Assembly (NCBI RefSeq): GCF_002109495.1
Contig: NZ_LVJN01000021.1
Location: 62,001-126,000, forward strand
Length of the DNA: 64,000 bases
DNA from: Magnetofaba australis IT-1
Lineage (GTDB): Bacteria > Pseudomonadota > Magnetococcia > Magnetococcales > Magnetococcaceae
Direction: 5' to 3'
Shown here: in pieces, positions 49,065-58,420 of the stretch
Layout: each line of letters starts with the position of its first letter
How positions within the stretch are numbered: the first letter of the stretch is position 1
Notes under the pieces: model-generated
Told to the model about the DNA's origin: nothing
Seen by the model: only the letters and a program-made list of their open reading frames with translations
Databases searched by the model: none
Made by a program: the position numbers and the translations under genes

Positions 49065-50738
49065 ATGGCGCCCAAGATCCAACTCATCATGCATGCACGC
49101 CGCCTCATTATCATTGTCGCACTCACCCTCTTCGCTTGCCTGACGGCGGCGTTTGGCGCTTGGCTTCAGACCCGCAACCTATTGATCAACCATGATCTTG
49201 TGTGGTGTCTGGAAATTGCGCGGGTGCTGACTTCCGGCGGACGTTATCTGCACGAAGCGCTGGAGGTGAATCCGCCACTATTCTTTCTGCTGATCAGTCC
49301 GTTTCAATGGCTCGCGACTCTGCTGCACCTGAGCGATTACGCCGCCGTGGCGCTGTGGATCAACCTGCTGGCGGTGGGGGCCGCGCTCGTGTGCTGGCCG
49401 CCGTTACGCGCGCTGATCCCCAATCGCGCCCTCACCATGATGGCTCTCCTGGGCATTGCGGCTGTGCTGATGGGTCACCCTGGTTACCATTTTGGTCAGC
49501 GCGAACAGCTTATCGCCACTCTCATCACACCGGGATTGTTCTGGTTGCCGTGGCGCCTGCATGACCCCACGCCCCTGACCTCCACTATGCGCATGGCGGG
49601 CGCCGCGGTGACCGTGCTGGCGGCGCTGGGGATTCTGATTAAACCCCACTATCTGCTCATGCCTCTGGCCGCGCTCATCGCTACCCTCATTCTGCGTCCC
49701 GAGCAGCGCGCCTTACGCCCCCTTTGGTTGGGTTGGCCTGGGGTGATGACAGTGGTTTGCGCAGCCTACGGATTCTTGATTACTGTTTTCTTTCCAGAAT
49801 ATTTCCAGATGGTTGGCGTGGCGTTGGATCTGTATGGCGGAATGGACGCCAGCGCCAACACCCTGCTCAGCGGGCCCATCCTCTCTTTTGTGGGGTATGC
49901 CGCGCTGCTGGCGTTCGGGGTGAGCATCGCCACCGGTTGGCGCGCCCAATACAGCCTGACCGCCTGGAGTTTGTGGAGCGCATGCGCCCTGGGCATGGCG
50001 GCGTTTGTGCTGCAAGGAAAAGGCTGGGCCTATCACACCTTGGCAGCGACCATCTGCATGGATCTGCTGACGGGCGCAGCCCTCATCGCCACTCTTACTA
50101 CGTTACGACATAACGTGAAATCCGGGCGAACTCTGGTCTCGGCATTGATCATTGGCGGGGCTCTGTGGGCCAAGCCCATCACCGGCGGCTGGGCGGAGTA
50201 TTTGGCGCTCTCTCCCAGCGATTGGCGCACACATCCTGGGGTGCGGCTGCTGCAAGTGGCGGCGCAGGGAGAGGGCGTCATGCTGGTCTCCAACAATCCC
50301 CGCCCGTGGACCTCGCAGACCGACGCGGCGGGCTCACGTTTGAGCCAACGCGGCTATCTGTGGATGCTGGCGGGCGCGCTGCAACTCATGGAGCAGGGCG
50401 ACGCCGTCAAAGGCGACTATTATGCAAAGCGCATCCGCACATATTTTGCCGAAGATCTGCGCCGCTTCCGTCCACGCGTGTTGATTATCGGCGCCGGTCG
50501 CGATCTACAAAGCTATGCGAGCTTTCATGGCGGCTTCGTCGCATTTCTCGAGCAGGATCCCGAGGTCAAAGCGTTGATGCGGGACTATCCCCCGTTGCGC
50601 ACCTTGCCTAACGGCGCACAGATCCGCTTGCGCCGCGACGCGCTGACCTCAGCGCCACCCCAGGAGCCCGCCACACCGCTCATTTTTCGCACCCTTGCCC
50701 CACCCCCCAGTCAGGAGACTGTGCAGCATGTCCGATGA
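49065..50738 (+). CDS. GT-C type integral membrane protein
   Basis: 557 aa with about ten membrane helices; the start is uncertain (ATG 49065, or 49089 giving MHARRLIII). NHDLVWCLEIARVLTSGGRYLHEALEVNPPLFFLLISP has the acidic first-loop D and the NPP motif common in PMT/GT39-like GT-C proteins. The C-terminal 150 residues are soluble (TDAAGSRLSQRGYLWMLAG). It probably transfers sugar from a polyprenyl phosphate in the periplasm, or is a polymerase-like protein. It overlaps the sulfotransferase gene by 11 bases, so the two act on a shared product (inference). Confidence 0.72.
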   Translation: MAPKIQLIMHARRLIIIVALTLFACLTAAFGAWLQTRNLLINHDLVWCLEIARVLTSGGRYLHEALEVNPPLFFLLISPFQWLATLLHLSDYAAVALWINLLAVGAALVCWPPLRALIPNRALTMMALLGIAAVLMGHPGYHFGQREQLIATLITPGLFWLPWRLHDPTPLTSTMRMAGAAVTVLAALGILIKPHYLLMPLAALIATLILRPEQRALRPLWLGWPGVMTVVCAAYGFLITVFFPEYFQMVGVALDLYGGMDASANTLLSGPILSFVGYAALLAFGVSIATGWRAQYSLTAWSLWSACALGMAAFVLQGKGWAYHTLAATICMDLLTGAALIATLTTLRHNVKSGRTLVSALIIGGALWAKPITGGWAEYLALSPSDWRTHPGVRLLQVAAQGEGVMLVSNNPRPWTSQTDAAGSRLSQRGYLWMLAGALQLMEQGDAVKGDYYAKRIRTYFAEDLRRFRPRVLIIGAGRDLQSYASFHGGFVAFLEQDPEVKALMRDYPPLRTLPNGAQIRLRRDALTSAPPQEPATPLIFRTLAPPPSQETVQHVR

Positions 50739-51675
50739 TCACTCCAGCGCCTCCCCCCACCCAACGCCTGAATTGTGGCTCAACACCAGCCGTCAACTGC
50801 GCCGTCATTGGATGCCGGAGAAGGCCAATCTGGCCCTGGAGCAGGCCTTGACCGCCCAGCCGCAAATTCTGCAAAGCGCACAATTTCGCGGCGCGCATCC
50901 GGCCGATCAGGCCAACCAACGGACCCCACAGCCGTTCATCGCGGTATCGTGTGAAAAGTGCGGCAGCCATCTGCTCTCAGACATGCTCCAAGCGCTCACG
51001 GGTCTTGCCTTCCACTGGCCCGACGACACCACGCTGCAACCGCTACAGAACGATCCCTATTTCACCCGCCCGGAGGGGAGTTTTTTGATCGGCCACTTCC
51101 CCGCGCACCCGGAGTGGACAGCGCGCCTCACTGCAGCCAATGTTCGTGTGGTGATGCTCTATCGCGACCCCCGCGACGCGCTGGTGTCGTTCTATCACCA
51201 CTATATCGATGTGAACTGTTGGGGCGATCAGGGCAATTTGCTGGGGCGGTTCCTCGCCTCGCTGCCCAAAAGCGAGGCGCTCAATCTGATGATCACCGGA
51301 TACACGCCGACTGCAGAACGCAGCGAGACCTGGACCGGTCTGCCCTCGCGCCAATGGCATTGGGTGCGCAATTGGATTGGCTCAGGATTGCCCTATCTGG
51401 CGCTGCGCTATGAGGATGTGATTACGGATAAAGCGGGAGCGTTGCAGCAATTGGGGGATTTTTTAGGCTATGCGCTCAACCCGGAACAGCGGCAAACCAT
51501 TGTGGCGCAAACCGCTTTCGAGCAGTCCTCGGCCACCATGACGCGCAACAACTTGCCTGCCAGTTTTAAGCGCAAAGGGCGCGCCGGGGATTGGCGCAAC
51601 CACTTCTCCCCCAGCAATACCCGGCTGTTTGAGCTGGTGGCGGGTGAGCAATTGCGGCAACTGGGGTACGCATAA
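50728..51675 (+). CDS. Sulfotransferase (PAPS-dependent)
   Basis: 315 aa from ATG 50728 inside the end of the GT-C gene. The 5'-phosphosulfate-binding loop is VSCEKCGSHLLSDML (PKSGTTW-like, Lys retained). The 3'-phosphate-binding strand is VVMLYRDPRDALVSFYHH. The C-terminal KRKGRAGDWRNHFS is the RKGxxGDWKNHF signature. It transfers sulfate from PAPS to a hydroxyl or amine, here probably on a glycan given the coupled GT-C gene. Bacterial sulfated surface glycans are uncommon, so the context is notable. Confidence 0.9.
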   Translation: MSDDHSSASPHPTPELWLNTSRQLRRHWMPEKANLALEQALTAQPQILQSAQFRGAHPADQANQRTPQPFIAVSCEKCGSHLLSDMLQALTGLAFHWPDDTTLQPLQNDPYFTRPEGSFLIGHFPAHPEWTARLTAANVRVVMLYRDPRDALVSFYHHYIDVNCWGDQGNLLGRFLASLPKSEALNLMITGYTPTAERSETWTGLPSRQWHWVRNWIGSGLPYLALRYEDVITDKAGALQQLGDFLGYALNPEQRQTIVAQTAFEQSSATMTRNNLPASFKRKGRAGDWRNHFSPSNTRLFELVAGEQLRQLGYA

Positions 51676-51700
51676 GCGCGCCGCAGCACCGGCGGCGCGC
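51676..51700. terminator. Hairpin between convergent genes
   Basis: Stem GCGCGCCGC / GCGGCGCGC (9 bp, 7-base loop) directly follows the sulfotransferase stop and precedes the end of the convergent gene. No T run, so its terminator role is tentative. Confidence 0.45.
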
Positions 51701-51709
51701 CCCACTCGA

Positions 51710-52774
51710 TCACTTCATTCCGGCTTTACGCGGCGCGCGCTCCATCACCGCTTTCACCACCAGCGGCCAGGCGATGGTGGCGTCGGTGAGCACCTCGGCG
51801 TAACGGCCGCCGTCGGATTCCGGCACAAACTTGCCCCAGCTCACCCCTTCCGAGTAGGTGCAGCCGGACAGACCACCCAGGTGCGACGGATCCGGGCAGA
51901 TGCGCACGCCATATTGGAAGCGGATCGGCTCCACCTCTTTTTCGCCCAAGCGGTGGGCCATGATCTCCGCGTAAGGCCCCACCTGCTGGGCGTAGTTGCG
52001 CGGCACCCCGCCGCCGATGGTGAAGATGCCCAAACGCTTGGTCTGTTTGATCTGCTCCAGATAGAAGTCCAGATCCAGGAACGGATCATACGGCAGCGGC
52101 GCCAAGCCATTGCGCTGGCGACGGTGATTATTCACCGAGAAATCCAGACCCATCTCAGAGTCGGTAAAGGCGGGAATGAGAATCGGCACGTCGCGGGCGT
52201 AGGCGGCGGGCAGCGGTCCGCGCGCGCCGGGTTGGCTCTCCGCCAATTCACGCCCCACCAGTTGGGTCAGGCTACGGCTGCTGAGGACTTCGGGCAGATC
52301 GTTGCGACGCAGCACCCGCGACACCAGCTTCTCCGCCTCATCCAGATTGCTCTCCGGCTCCAGGGTGTCATACACCCGGTTGTAGCCGCGCTCGTAGAGG
52401 GTCTTGTCGTCCATCCCCTCGGCGTACTTATAGTGGTGACGCCCCTGGGTCTCCACCAGACCATGGGTCATCAACGCGCCGGTGGAGATGATGGCGTCCA
52501 CATAGCCGCGTTCGATCATCTCCACAATGACCAGGCCCATTTTCGCCACCGTCATGGCCCCGGAGAGGGTCAACACGGTAAAGCAGTCGGGATCCCGCAC
52601 CATGCTCTCCAGCACGCTGGCCGCCTGCCCCAGACGTCGGGCGCCAAAAGAGGCGTCGGCCATCGCCGCCAGCAGCTCGCTGACGCTGTCGATTTGCGCC
52701 AAATCCAGCGGTTTGACCGGTTTCAGATTGTCGGTTTCCGGGCTGTGGTAGTTGGATTGATCACGAACCTGCAT
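51710..52774 (-). CDS. Deoxyhypusine synthase-like protein
   Basis: 354 aa from ATG 52774 (GAGGGG upstream). LTLSGAMTVAKMGLVIVEMIERGYVDAIISTGA is the family NAD-binding start. IFTIGGGVPRNYAQQ follows. SGCTYSEGVSWGKF retains the catalytic lysine region of deoxyhypusine synthase (VSWGK). Bacteria lack eIF5A, so bacterial homologues act on other substrates, in polyamine metabolism (spermidine/homospermidine-type aminobutyl transfer). Which reaction applies here is not determinable. Single gene, convergent with the sulfotransferase. Confidence 0.88.
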   Translation of the reverse strand: MQVRDQSNYHSPETDNLKPVKPLDLAQIDSVSELLAAMADASFGARRLGQAASVLESMVRDPDCFTVLTLSGAMTVAKMGLVIVEMIERGYVDAIISTGALMTHGLVETQGRHHYKYAEGMDDKTLYERGYNRVYDTLEPESNLDEAEKLVSRVLRRNDLPEVLSSRSLTQLVGRELAESQPGARGPLPAAYARDVPILIPAFTDSEMGLDFSVNNHRRQRNGLAPLPYDPFLDLDFYLEQIKQTKRLGIFTIGGGVPRNYAQQVGPYAEIMAHRLGEKEVEPIRFQYGVRICPDPSHLGGLSGCTYSEGVSWGKFVPESDGGRYAEVLTDATIAWPLVVKAVMERAPRKAGMK

Positions 52775-52799
52775 GATGCGTCCCCTCGGAAATGGCAAC

Positions 52800-52823
52800 G
52801 GCCAGACAGCGAACTGTCTGGCC
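52800..52823 (-). other. Hairpin in the leader of the deoxyhypusine synthase-like gene
   Basis: GGCCAGACAG / CTGTCTGGCC with a CGAA loop: a perfect 10-bp stem 26 bases before the start codon and 80 bases after the M23 peptidase stop. It may end the peptidase transcript or influence translation of the downstream gene; there is no T run. Confidence 0.45.
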
Positions 52824-52904
52824 GAAAATGGCGTTTAGATGGATTCCACTGCACACCCAAAAGCGTTACGGTGTGATGCTTTATTCAACACGTGCGCAGA
52901 GCGC

Positions 52905-54956
52905 TCAACCCTCTTTTTTCAGAGCCGCCAGCACGGTGGGGCTGGCGTTGTTGAGGCGCGCCACCAGCGCCAAGCGCTGTTGGCGGAACTTGGGCATCAG
53001 ACTGCGCGGCAACGAGCGCGCCGAAGGCAGCTTGACCGACAGCGGATTGACCTGCACCCCACGCACGCGCACTTCATAGTGCAGATGCGGGCCGGTGGCT
53101 TTGCCGGTGGCGCCCACGTAACCAATCACTTGTCCCTGACGCACGCGAGAGCCGGGCTTGAGGTTGCGCGCATAGCGGCTCATGTGCGCATAGGCGGTGG
53201 TGTAGGTGGAGTTGTGACGGATCAGCACCAGATTGCCGAAGCCCCCTTTGTAGGCGCGATAGATCACGCGGCCATTGCCCGCAGCGCGAATGGGGGTGCC
53301 GGTGGGGGCGGCGTAATCGACGCCTTTGTGGGCGCGGGTAAAGCCAAGAATCGGGTGCTTGCGCGCTTTAGAGAAGCGCGAGGAGATGCGCGTGTAGTCC
53401 ACCGGCGCGCGAATGAACATCTTCTGGACGTTGTTGCCCTTGCTGTCGTAGTAGCCGGTATCGCCGTTGCCATCAGTAAAGCGGAACGCTTCGAACACGT
53501 TGCCCTGGTTGACGAAGCGGGCGGCGACGATATCGCCATCGCGCACCTTTTTGCCGTCGTGGCGATACTCTTCATAGATGACGGTAAAACGGTCGCCGGC
53601 GCGAATGTCGCGGGCGAAGTCCACGTCCCACTCGAACAGACCGGCCAGCTTCACCGCCAGCGGCTGCGACAGACCAGCGCGGCGCGCGGCGATGAACAGC
53701 GAACCGTTGACGGTGCCGGAGACCGAGCGCATGCGCATATCCAGCTCCGGCTTGTCCAGCACGGCGCGGAAGCCGTCGCCATCCACCCGGCTGAGCACCA
53801 GAGAGCTGATTTTGGAGACCGGATAGGAGAGCTCCACCAGTTGGCCCTGCTTGTCGAACGCCAGTTGCAGGGTTTTGCCGGGCTTGAGCTTGCGCGCCAA
53901 GTCATACACGCTGCGCGCGGATTCCGCCACCGACAGCGCGGTGGGAGCAGTCACATCGGCGCGGGCCAGCACGGCGGCCAGATGGTCGCCGTTGCGTACG
54001 GTCTCTTCCACCAGACGCGCCACGGCGTGGTCGGCGGGCGGCGGGGTGAGCGCGCTGGCGGCGCGGCGTTTGGGGTCGTTCATGCGCGCGGCCAACATGC
54101 GCGCCTTGCGCGGCGACGGCGTGGCCGCCGGAATCGGACGGATCAGCGGATCCGGGGCCGAACGCGCAGTCCCGGCATCTGCGGTGACGGTTTGCGCTGG
54201 CCCATTCGCCGCCGCTTCAAGCGTCAGACGCATCATCCGCGCTGTAAAGCGTCCATCGTCGTTGCGGCGCACCGCCAGGGTTTTATCGTCGGTAACGGCG
54301 TAGAAGAACGCCTGCAGCTGGCCATCGGCGCTGTAGTGCGCCTCCAACGGTTTGCCGGGACGCAGACGCGTGGCGATATCGTAAACGGGTTTGCTGGCGC
54401 GGCTGATCTCGATGGCGGTCAGATAAGGGGCGTTCAGACGCTCCATCAGGCCGGAGAAGGAGTCGCCGGGGCGCACTTCGCCGCGCTCGCGTTTGAGCGC
54501 TGTTTGCAGCGGGTGGCCGACGGGGGCTTCATCGGGGGATTGCGAGAACTCCAGTTGCGGCTCGGCGCCCTGGGCGTAATCGGCTTCGCTATCGAGTAGG
54601 GTCTCCAGCGGCTGACCGCTGAGCAGGCTGACGCCATTGGCCTCTTCGGCGACGATTTGACCCGCGGTCTGTTGCGCCAGTTGGGTCATTTGCGCCGACG
54701 TGGTGATGCGCGGGGGGGCATTGCCGGTTTCGCCGCCGGTATTGGCGTCCAGCGCGCTATTGATGGCCAACGCCGACAGGAACAGCGCGGCTGCGGCCAC
54801 CGAACGCACGATCAAACGGCGACGACGCACGGAGCTCACCGCCACCACGCGCGCGGCGACGCGGCTCACGCCGGGGCGCGAAGGCGAAGCGATGGCGTAG
54901 CCGGATTCCGAAATGGCGTTCAGCGTTTTCAGTTGTTTATTGCGTCCGGGAAACAT
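52905..54956 (-). CDS. M23 family metallopeptidase (murein endopeptidase, MepM/OapA-like)
   Basis: 683 aa with one N-terminal membrane anchor (SVAAAALFLSALAINSAL, about 55-72). Two tandem LysM/OapA-like regions follow, with RPGDSFSGLMERLNAPYLTAIEI and NGDHLAAVLARADVTAPTALSV. The C-terminal LytM domain has GFTRAHKGVDYAAPTGTPIRAAG-type motifs (HKGVDYAAP, first zinc His and Asp) and PHLHYEVRV (second HxH). It cleaves peptidoglycan cross-links in the periplasm for growth or division. All zinc ligands are present, so it is likely active rather than an EnvC-type regulator. The exact start is uncertain. Confidence 0.92.
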   Translation of the reverse strand: MFPGRNKQLKTLNAISESGYAIASPSRPGVSRVAARVVAVSSVRRRRLIVRSVAAAALFLSALAINSALDANTGGETGNAPPRITTSAQMTQLAQQTAGQIVAEEANGVSLLSGQPLETLLDSEADYAQGAEPQLEFSQSPDEAPVGHPLQTALKRERGEVRPGDSFSGLMERLNAPYLTAIEISRASKPVYDIATRLRPGKPLEAHYSADGQLQAFFYAVTDDKTLAVRRNDDGRFTARMMRLTLEAAANGPAQTVTADAGTARSAPDPLIRPIPAATPSPRKARMLAARMNDPKRRAASALTPPPADHAVARLVEETVRNGDHLAAVLARADVTAPTALSVAESARSVYDLARKLKPGKTLQLAFDKQGQLVELSYPVSKISSLVLSRVDGDGFRAVLDKPELDMRMRSVSGTVNGSLFIAARRAGLSQPLAVKLAGLFEWDVDFARDIRAGDRFTVIYEEYRHDGKKVRDGDIVAARFVNQGNVFEAFRFTDGNGDTGYYDSKGNNVQKMFIRAPVDYTRISSRFSKARKHPILGFTRAHKGVDYAAPTGTPIRAAGNGRVIYRAYKGGFGNLVLIRHNSTYTTAYAHMSRYARNLKPGSRVRQGQVIGYVGATGKATGPHLHYEVRVRGVQVNPLSVKLPSARSLPRSLMPKFRQQRLALVARLNNASPTVLAALKKEG

Positions 54957-55193
54957 GCGCACTCTATTTTTGCGTTCAAGGCGTTAACGGCTCAACTCTT
55001 TCCGGGTCCGCGACCTGATGAACGCTCCCAATGCAATTCTCGGTCCGTTTTTCTATTGGCGCGTCTTCCTGTCGCGCTCAGACCGGCTGCTCCTGGTCAT
55101 CCAGGGCGCAGGCCTTGCCCCAGGCGCATAGCGCACGCACGCCTCGGGTTATGTTCAAAAACACGCAACTTTAGGTGGAAAATCGACTTTATG

Positions 55194-56522
55194 TCAAGCT
55201 TTATGAAGCGCCTGCGCGGCCCAAGAGCGCCATTCGGAGAGCGCGCGGGCGGCATACGCAGGTTTTCGCAGTTTTTTCGTCGTGGGTTCAGCCAGGGGTG
55301 GAAACAGGCCGAAGTTCACATTCATAGGCTGGAAGCCCCGACTCTCCGCCTGTTCCGTCAGGTGCGCCAGCAGCGCGCCATGGGCGGTGACAGGGGGCGG
55401 GGTGACGGAATCTTGACCCCGCAGGCGTCGAAAAACAAACACCCCCGCCAGCAAGCCTGTGGCGGCGGACTCCACATACCCCTCCACACCCGTTATTTGT
55501 CCGGCGAAGGTCAGCCGTGAATGCTCTTTGAGGGTCAGTTGCGGGGTCAAAACCGCCGGCGCATTGAGGAATGTATTGCGGTGAATCGCCCCCAAGCGGA
55601 CGAACTCGGCGCCCTCCAAACCGGGAATAGCGGCAAAAATGCGCTTCTGTTCCGGCCAGGTAAGCTTGGTTTGGAACCCCACCATGTTCCATAGCGTAGC
55701 CTGTTTGTTGTCCTGGCGCAGCTGCACAATCGCATGGGATTTGCTCATCCCCGGATGGGGATTGGTCAACCCCACCGGCTTGAGCGGACCATGGCGCAGG
55801 GTCTCCGGTCCGCGCTCGGCCATCACCTCGATGGGCAGGCAGCCGTCGAAATAGGGCGTGTCGCGTTCGAACTCTTTGAACGCCACCTTCTCGCCATCCA
55901 GCAGCCCCTGCACAAAGGCGTCGTACTGGGCTTTATCCATGGGGCAGTTGATGTAGTCATCGCCGTCGCCCTTGTCATAGCGCGACTGCTTCCACGCTTT
56001 GGAGAAGTCGATGGAGTCATAGGCGACGATGGGCGCAATAGCGTCGAAAAAGGCCAGCCGCGGCCCCACCACCCCCTCCAACCACTGCGACAGCGGCTCC
56101 GAGGTGAGCGGGCCGGTGGCGATGATCACCTCCCCCTCCGTGGGGGGCTGATGCAGCTCCTCGTGGATCAGCGTGATGTTGGGGTGCGCCGCCAGCGCTT
56201 CGCTCACCCCTTGGGCGAAGGCGTCGCGATCCACCGCCAAAGCCCCGCCAGCGGGCACCTTGTGGCGGTCCGCCTGTTCAAGGATCAGACTACCCGCCTC
56301 GCGCATCTCCTGATGCAGCACGCCCACAGCATTGTTCTCATGGTCATCGGAGCGCAGGGAGTTGCTGCACACCAACTCGGCGCACCAGTCGGTCTGGTGG
56401 GCGGGCGAGCGTTTGTGCGGACGCATCTCATACAGCCGCACGGCCACGCCGCGCTGCGCCAGTTGCCAGGCGGCCTCGGAGCCGGCCAGACCAGCGCCAA
56501 TGACGGTGACGAATTCAGACAT
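55194..56522 (-). CDS. trmFO: Folate-dependent tRNA (uracil-54-C5) methyltransferase TrmFO
   Basis: 442 aa from ATG 56522. [21 protein letters not shown] is the GidA-like FAD motif. [27 protein letters not shown] is the TrmFO signature with the catalytic Cys region. [28 protein letters not shown] and [22 protein letters not shown] continue the family pattern. It makes m5U54 in tRNA using methylenetetrahydrofolate and FADH2. TrmFO occurs in alphaproteobacteria and Gram-positives but not gammaproteobacteria, which informs the taxonomic guess. It is divergent from the PAS-GGDEF gene. Confidence 0.95.
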   Translation of the reverse strand: MSEFVTVIGAGLAGSEAAWQLAQRGVAVRLYEMRPHKRSPAHQTDWCAELVCSNSLRSDDHENNAVGVLHQEMREAGSLILEQADRHKVPAGGALAVDRDAFAQGVSEALAAHPNITLIHEELHQPPTEGEVIIATGPLTSEPLSQWLEGVVGPRLAFFDAIAPIVAYDSIDFSKAWKQSRYDKGDGDDYINCPMDKAQYDAFVQGLLDGEKVAFKEFERDTPYFDGCLPIEVMAERGPETLRHGPLKPVGLTNPHPGMSKSHAIVQLRQDNKQATLWNMVGFQTKLTWPEQKRIFAAIPGLEGAEFVRLGAIHRNTFLNAPAVLTPQLTLKEHSRLTFAGQITGVEGYVESAATGLLAGVFVFRRLRGQDSVTPPPVTAHGALLAHLTEQAESRGFQPMNVNFGLFPPLAEPTTKKLRKPAYAARALSEWRSWAAQALHKA

Positions 56523-56699
56523 GGGGCAAACCACTCCCAATTGTGCGCTTGACGGAAAAACCGCCATTAAACCACAGATGCCGCGCATTTGCGCGGCGCC
56601 GCAAGCAGCAATGGAAAGCGAACGACGGCTTTGTTATGCTGTGTAAACAAACGTCACAGACGTTTGGCGCGCCGCCCATCATTCAGTTGGATTGACGCC

Positions 56700-58016
56700 A
56701 TGACCCCGCCGCAAAGCGATCAACACGCCGGACAGTCGGAAGCCGAACGCCTGGCGTTTATTCTCAACCATGTGGGCGCCTACGTCTTCGCCAAGGATCT
56801 GGATGGCCGCTACACTTACGCCAACGACATGGTGCTGCAACTGTTTGGTCTGCCACGCGAACAGGTGCTGGGGCAGAGCGACGAGCGCTTCTTTGACCTG
56901 AACGTCTCTGACGCCTTGCGCCAGCACGACCGGCGGGTGATGGAAAATGGCGAACGCATTGAGCGTGAAGAGCGCAATATCATCCAAAGCAGCGGCGAAG
57001 AGCGCGTTTACTGGAGTGTCAAACTCCCCATCCGCGACCCTGACGGCGCCATCATCGGCCTGTGCGGCGTCTCCACCGACATCACTGAGCGCCGTCGCGC
57101 CGAAGAGGCCTTGGCGCAACAGAAAGCCCTACTCAACACGGTATTGGAGAATATTGACGGCTACGTCTATATGAAGGACGCCCAGCGCCGCTATCTCTAC
57201 GTCAACAGCAAGACCGCCGCGCTGTATCAAAAGACGCCTGAACAGATCATCGGCAAGCTCGATGAGGAGCTGCTCTCGCCGCAGGTGGCCGCAGAGTTCG
57301 CCCGTCTGGACAACATCGTGCTGCAACTGGGCAAAAAAACCGCTGGCGAAGAGAGCATCGCTGAAGCCGATGGGATCACGCGCCACTACTGGTCCATCAA
57401 GCTGCCATTGCTGGAGGGCGACGCCATTGAGGGACTGATCGGCATCTCCACCGACATCACCGAAGTGGTGACCCTGAAGAACAAGTTCCACGATATGGCG
57501 CGCCTGGACGCCCTCACCGGCGCGCTCAGTCGCGCCTTCTTCCTGGAGAAAGCGGAGACCGCGCTCAAAGCGGCGCAGCGGCGGCACAACACCTTGGCCC
57601 TGGCGGTGATCGATCTGGACCACTTCAAACAGATCAACGACGCCCACGGCCACCAGTTTGGCGACCGCTATCTCACCACCGCCGCCAGCGCGTTTCAGAA
57701 CGCCCTGCGCGAGGGGGATTTCCTCGGCCGAATGGGCGGCGATGAGTTCCTCATCATTATTCAGGACGCCAACGCCACCCAGATGGCGCGCTCCCTGTCG
57801 CGCATCCACGCCGCCTTGAGCCGCATCACCCTCACCGCCCCCAATGGCGAGGAGCTGCGCATCAGCGCCAGCATCGGCGCGGCGCTCTCCTGGAGCGACT
57901 GCGATATCGACGCCCTCACCGCCCACGCCGACGCCGCCCTCTATCGCGCCAAAGCCGCCGGTCGCAACTGCTGGCGCGCCTATGACGCCGCCGAAGATGC
58001 CCGTCTTGATGGTTAG
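56700..58016 (+). CDS. Diguanylate cyclase with two PAS domains
   Basis: 438 aa, soluble. PAS1 is about 18-135 (VGAYVFAKDLDGRYTYAND...GVSTDITERRRAEE) and PAS2 about 140-260 (NIDGYVYMKDAQRRYLYVNS...GISTDITEVVTLK). The GGDEF domain (about 270-430) has LDALTGALSRAFF, VIDLDHFKQINDAHGH and the intact active site GGDEF in LGRMGGDEFLII. REGD five residues before it forms the RxxD inhibitory site. It should make cyclic di-GMP with product feedback, controlled by a cytoplasmic PAS signal. Own promoter region, divergent from trmFO. Confidence 0.94.
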   Translation: MTPPQSDQHAGQSEAERLAFILNHVGAYVFAKDLDGRYTYANDMVLQLFGLPREQVLGQSDERFFDLNVSDALRQHDRRVMENGERIEREERNIIQSSGEERVYWSVKLPIRDPDGAIIGLCGVSTDITERRRAEEALAQQKALLNTVLENIDGYVYMKDAQRRYLYVNSKTAALYQKTPEQIIGKLDEELLSPQVAAEFARLDNIVLQLGKKTAGEESIAEADGITRHYWSIKLPLLEGDAIEGLIGISTDITEVVTLKNKFHDMARLDALTGALSRAFFLEKAETALKAAQRRHNTLALAVIDLDHFKQINDAHGHQFGDRYLTTAASAFQNALREGDFLGRMGGDEFLIIIQDANATQMARSLSRIHAALSRITLTAPNGEELRISASIGAALSWSDCDIDALTAHADAALYRAKAAGRNCWRAYDAAEDARLDG

Positions 58017-58040
58017 TTTGCGAAAAGATCGAAAAAATTG

Positions 58041-58206
58041 AAGCGTTAAGAGACTGGGGCTTCGCCCCAGACCCCACGCGGGCGCCGCCCGACACCCGCT
58101 TAAGGGTCATCGACCCTTAAGAATCCCGCCAAATCGCCTTTGGCGATTTGTCCCATGGATAGCGTGGGCTCAACCTCTTTCCCACACACATTTTTGCTTC
58201 GGCGCA
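58041..58206 (+). repeat. 166-bp direct repeat, copy A (hairpin chain)
   Basis: A hairpin chain: CTGGGGCTTCGCCCCAG, CGGGCGCCGCCCG, CTTAAGGGTCATCGACCCTTAAG and AAATCGCCTTTGGCGATTT, with ACCC-type spacers. It then has CAACCTCTTTCCCACACACA and TTTTTGCTTCGGCGCA. It shares modules with the variant repeat right of the IS (13707). Copy B starts 208 bases downstream. Confidence 0.88.
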
Positions 58207-58248
58207 TCAGCGCTTAAGGCAAGCATGCCGCCCGGAAAAAACCACTGG

Positions 58249-58414
58249 AAGCGTTAAGAGACTGGGGCTTCGCCCCAGACCCCACGCGGGCGCCGCCCGA
58301 CACCCGCTTAAGGGTCATCGACCCTTAAGAATCCCGCCAAATCGCCTTTGGCGATTTGTCCCAGAGATAGCGTGGGCTCAACCTCTTTCCCGCACACATT
58401 TTTGCTTCGGCGCA
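58249..58414 (+). repeat. 166-bp direct repeat, copy B
   Basis: Nearly identical to copy A at an offset of exactly 208 bases, with a few substitutions near TCCCAGAGATAGCG and CCGCACACA. It fills the remaining gap before the convergent nucleotidyltransferase gene. The 42 bases between the copies (58207-58248) are unique. Confidence 0.88.
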
Positions 58415-58420
58415 GGCCCT

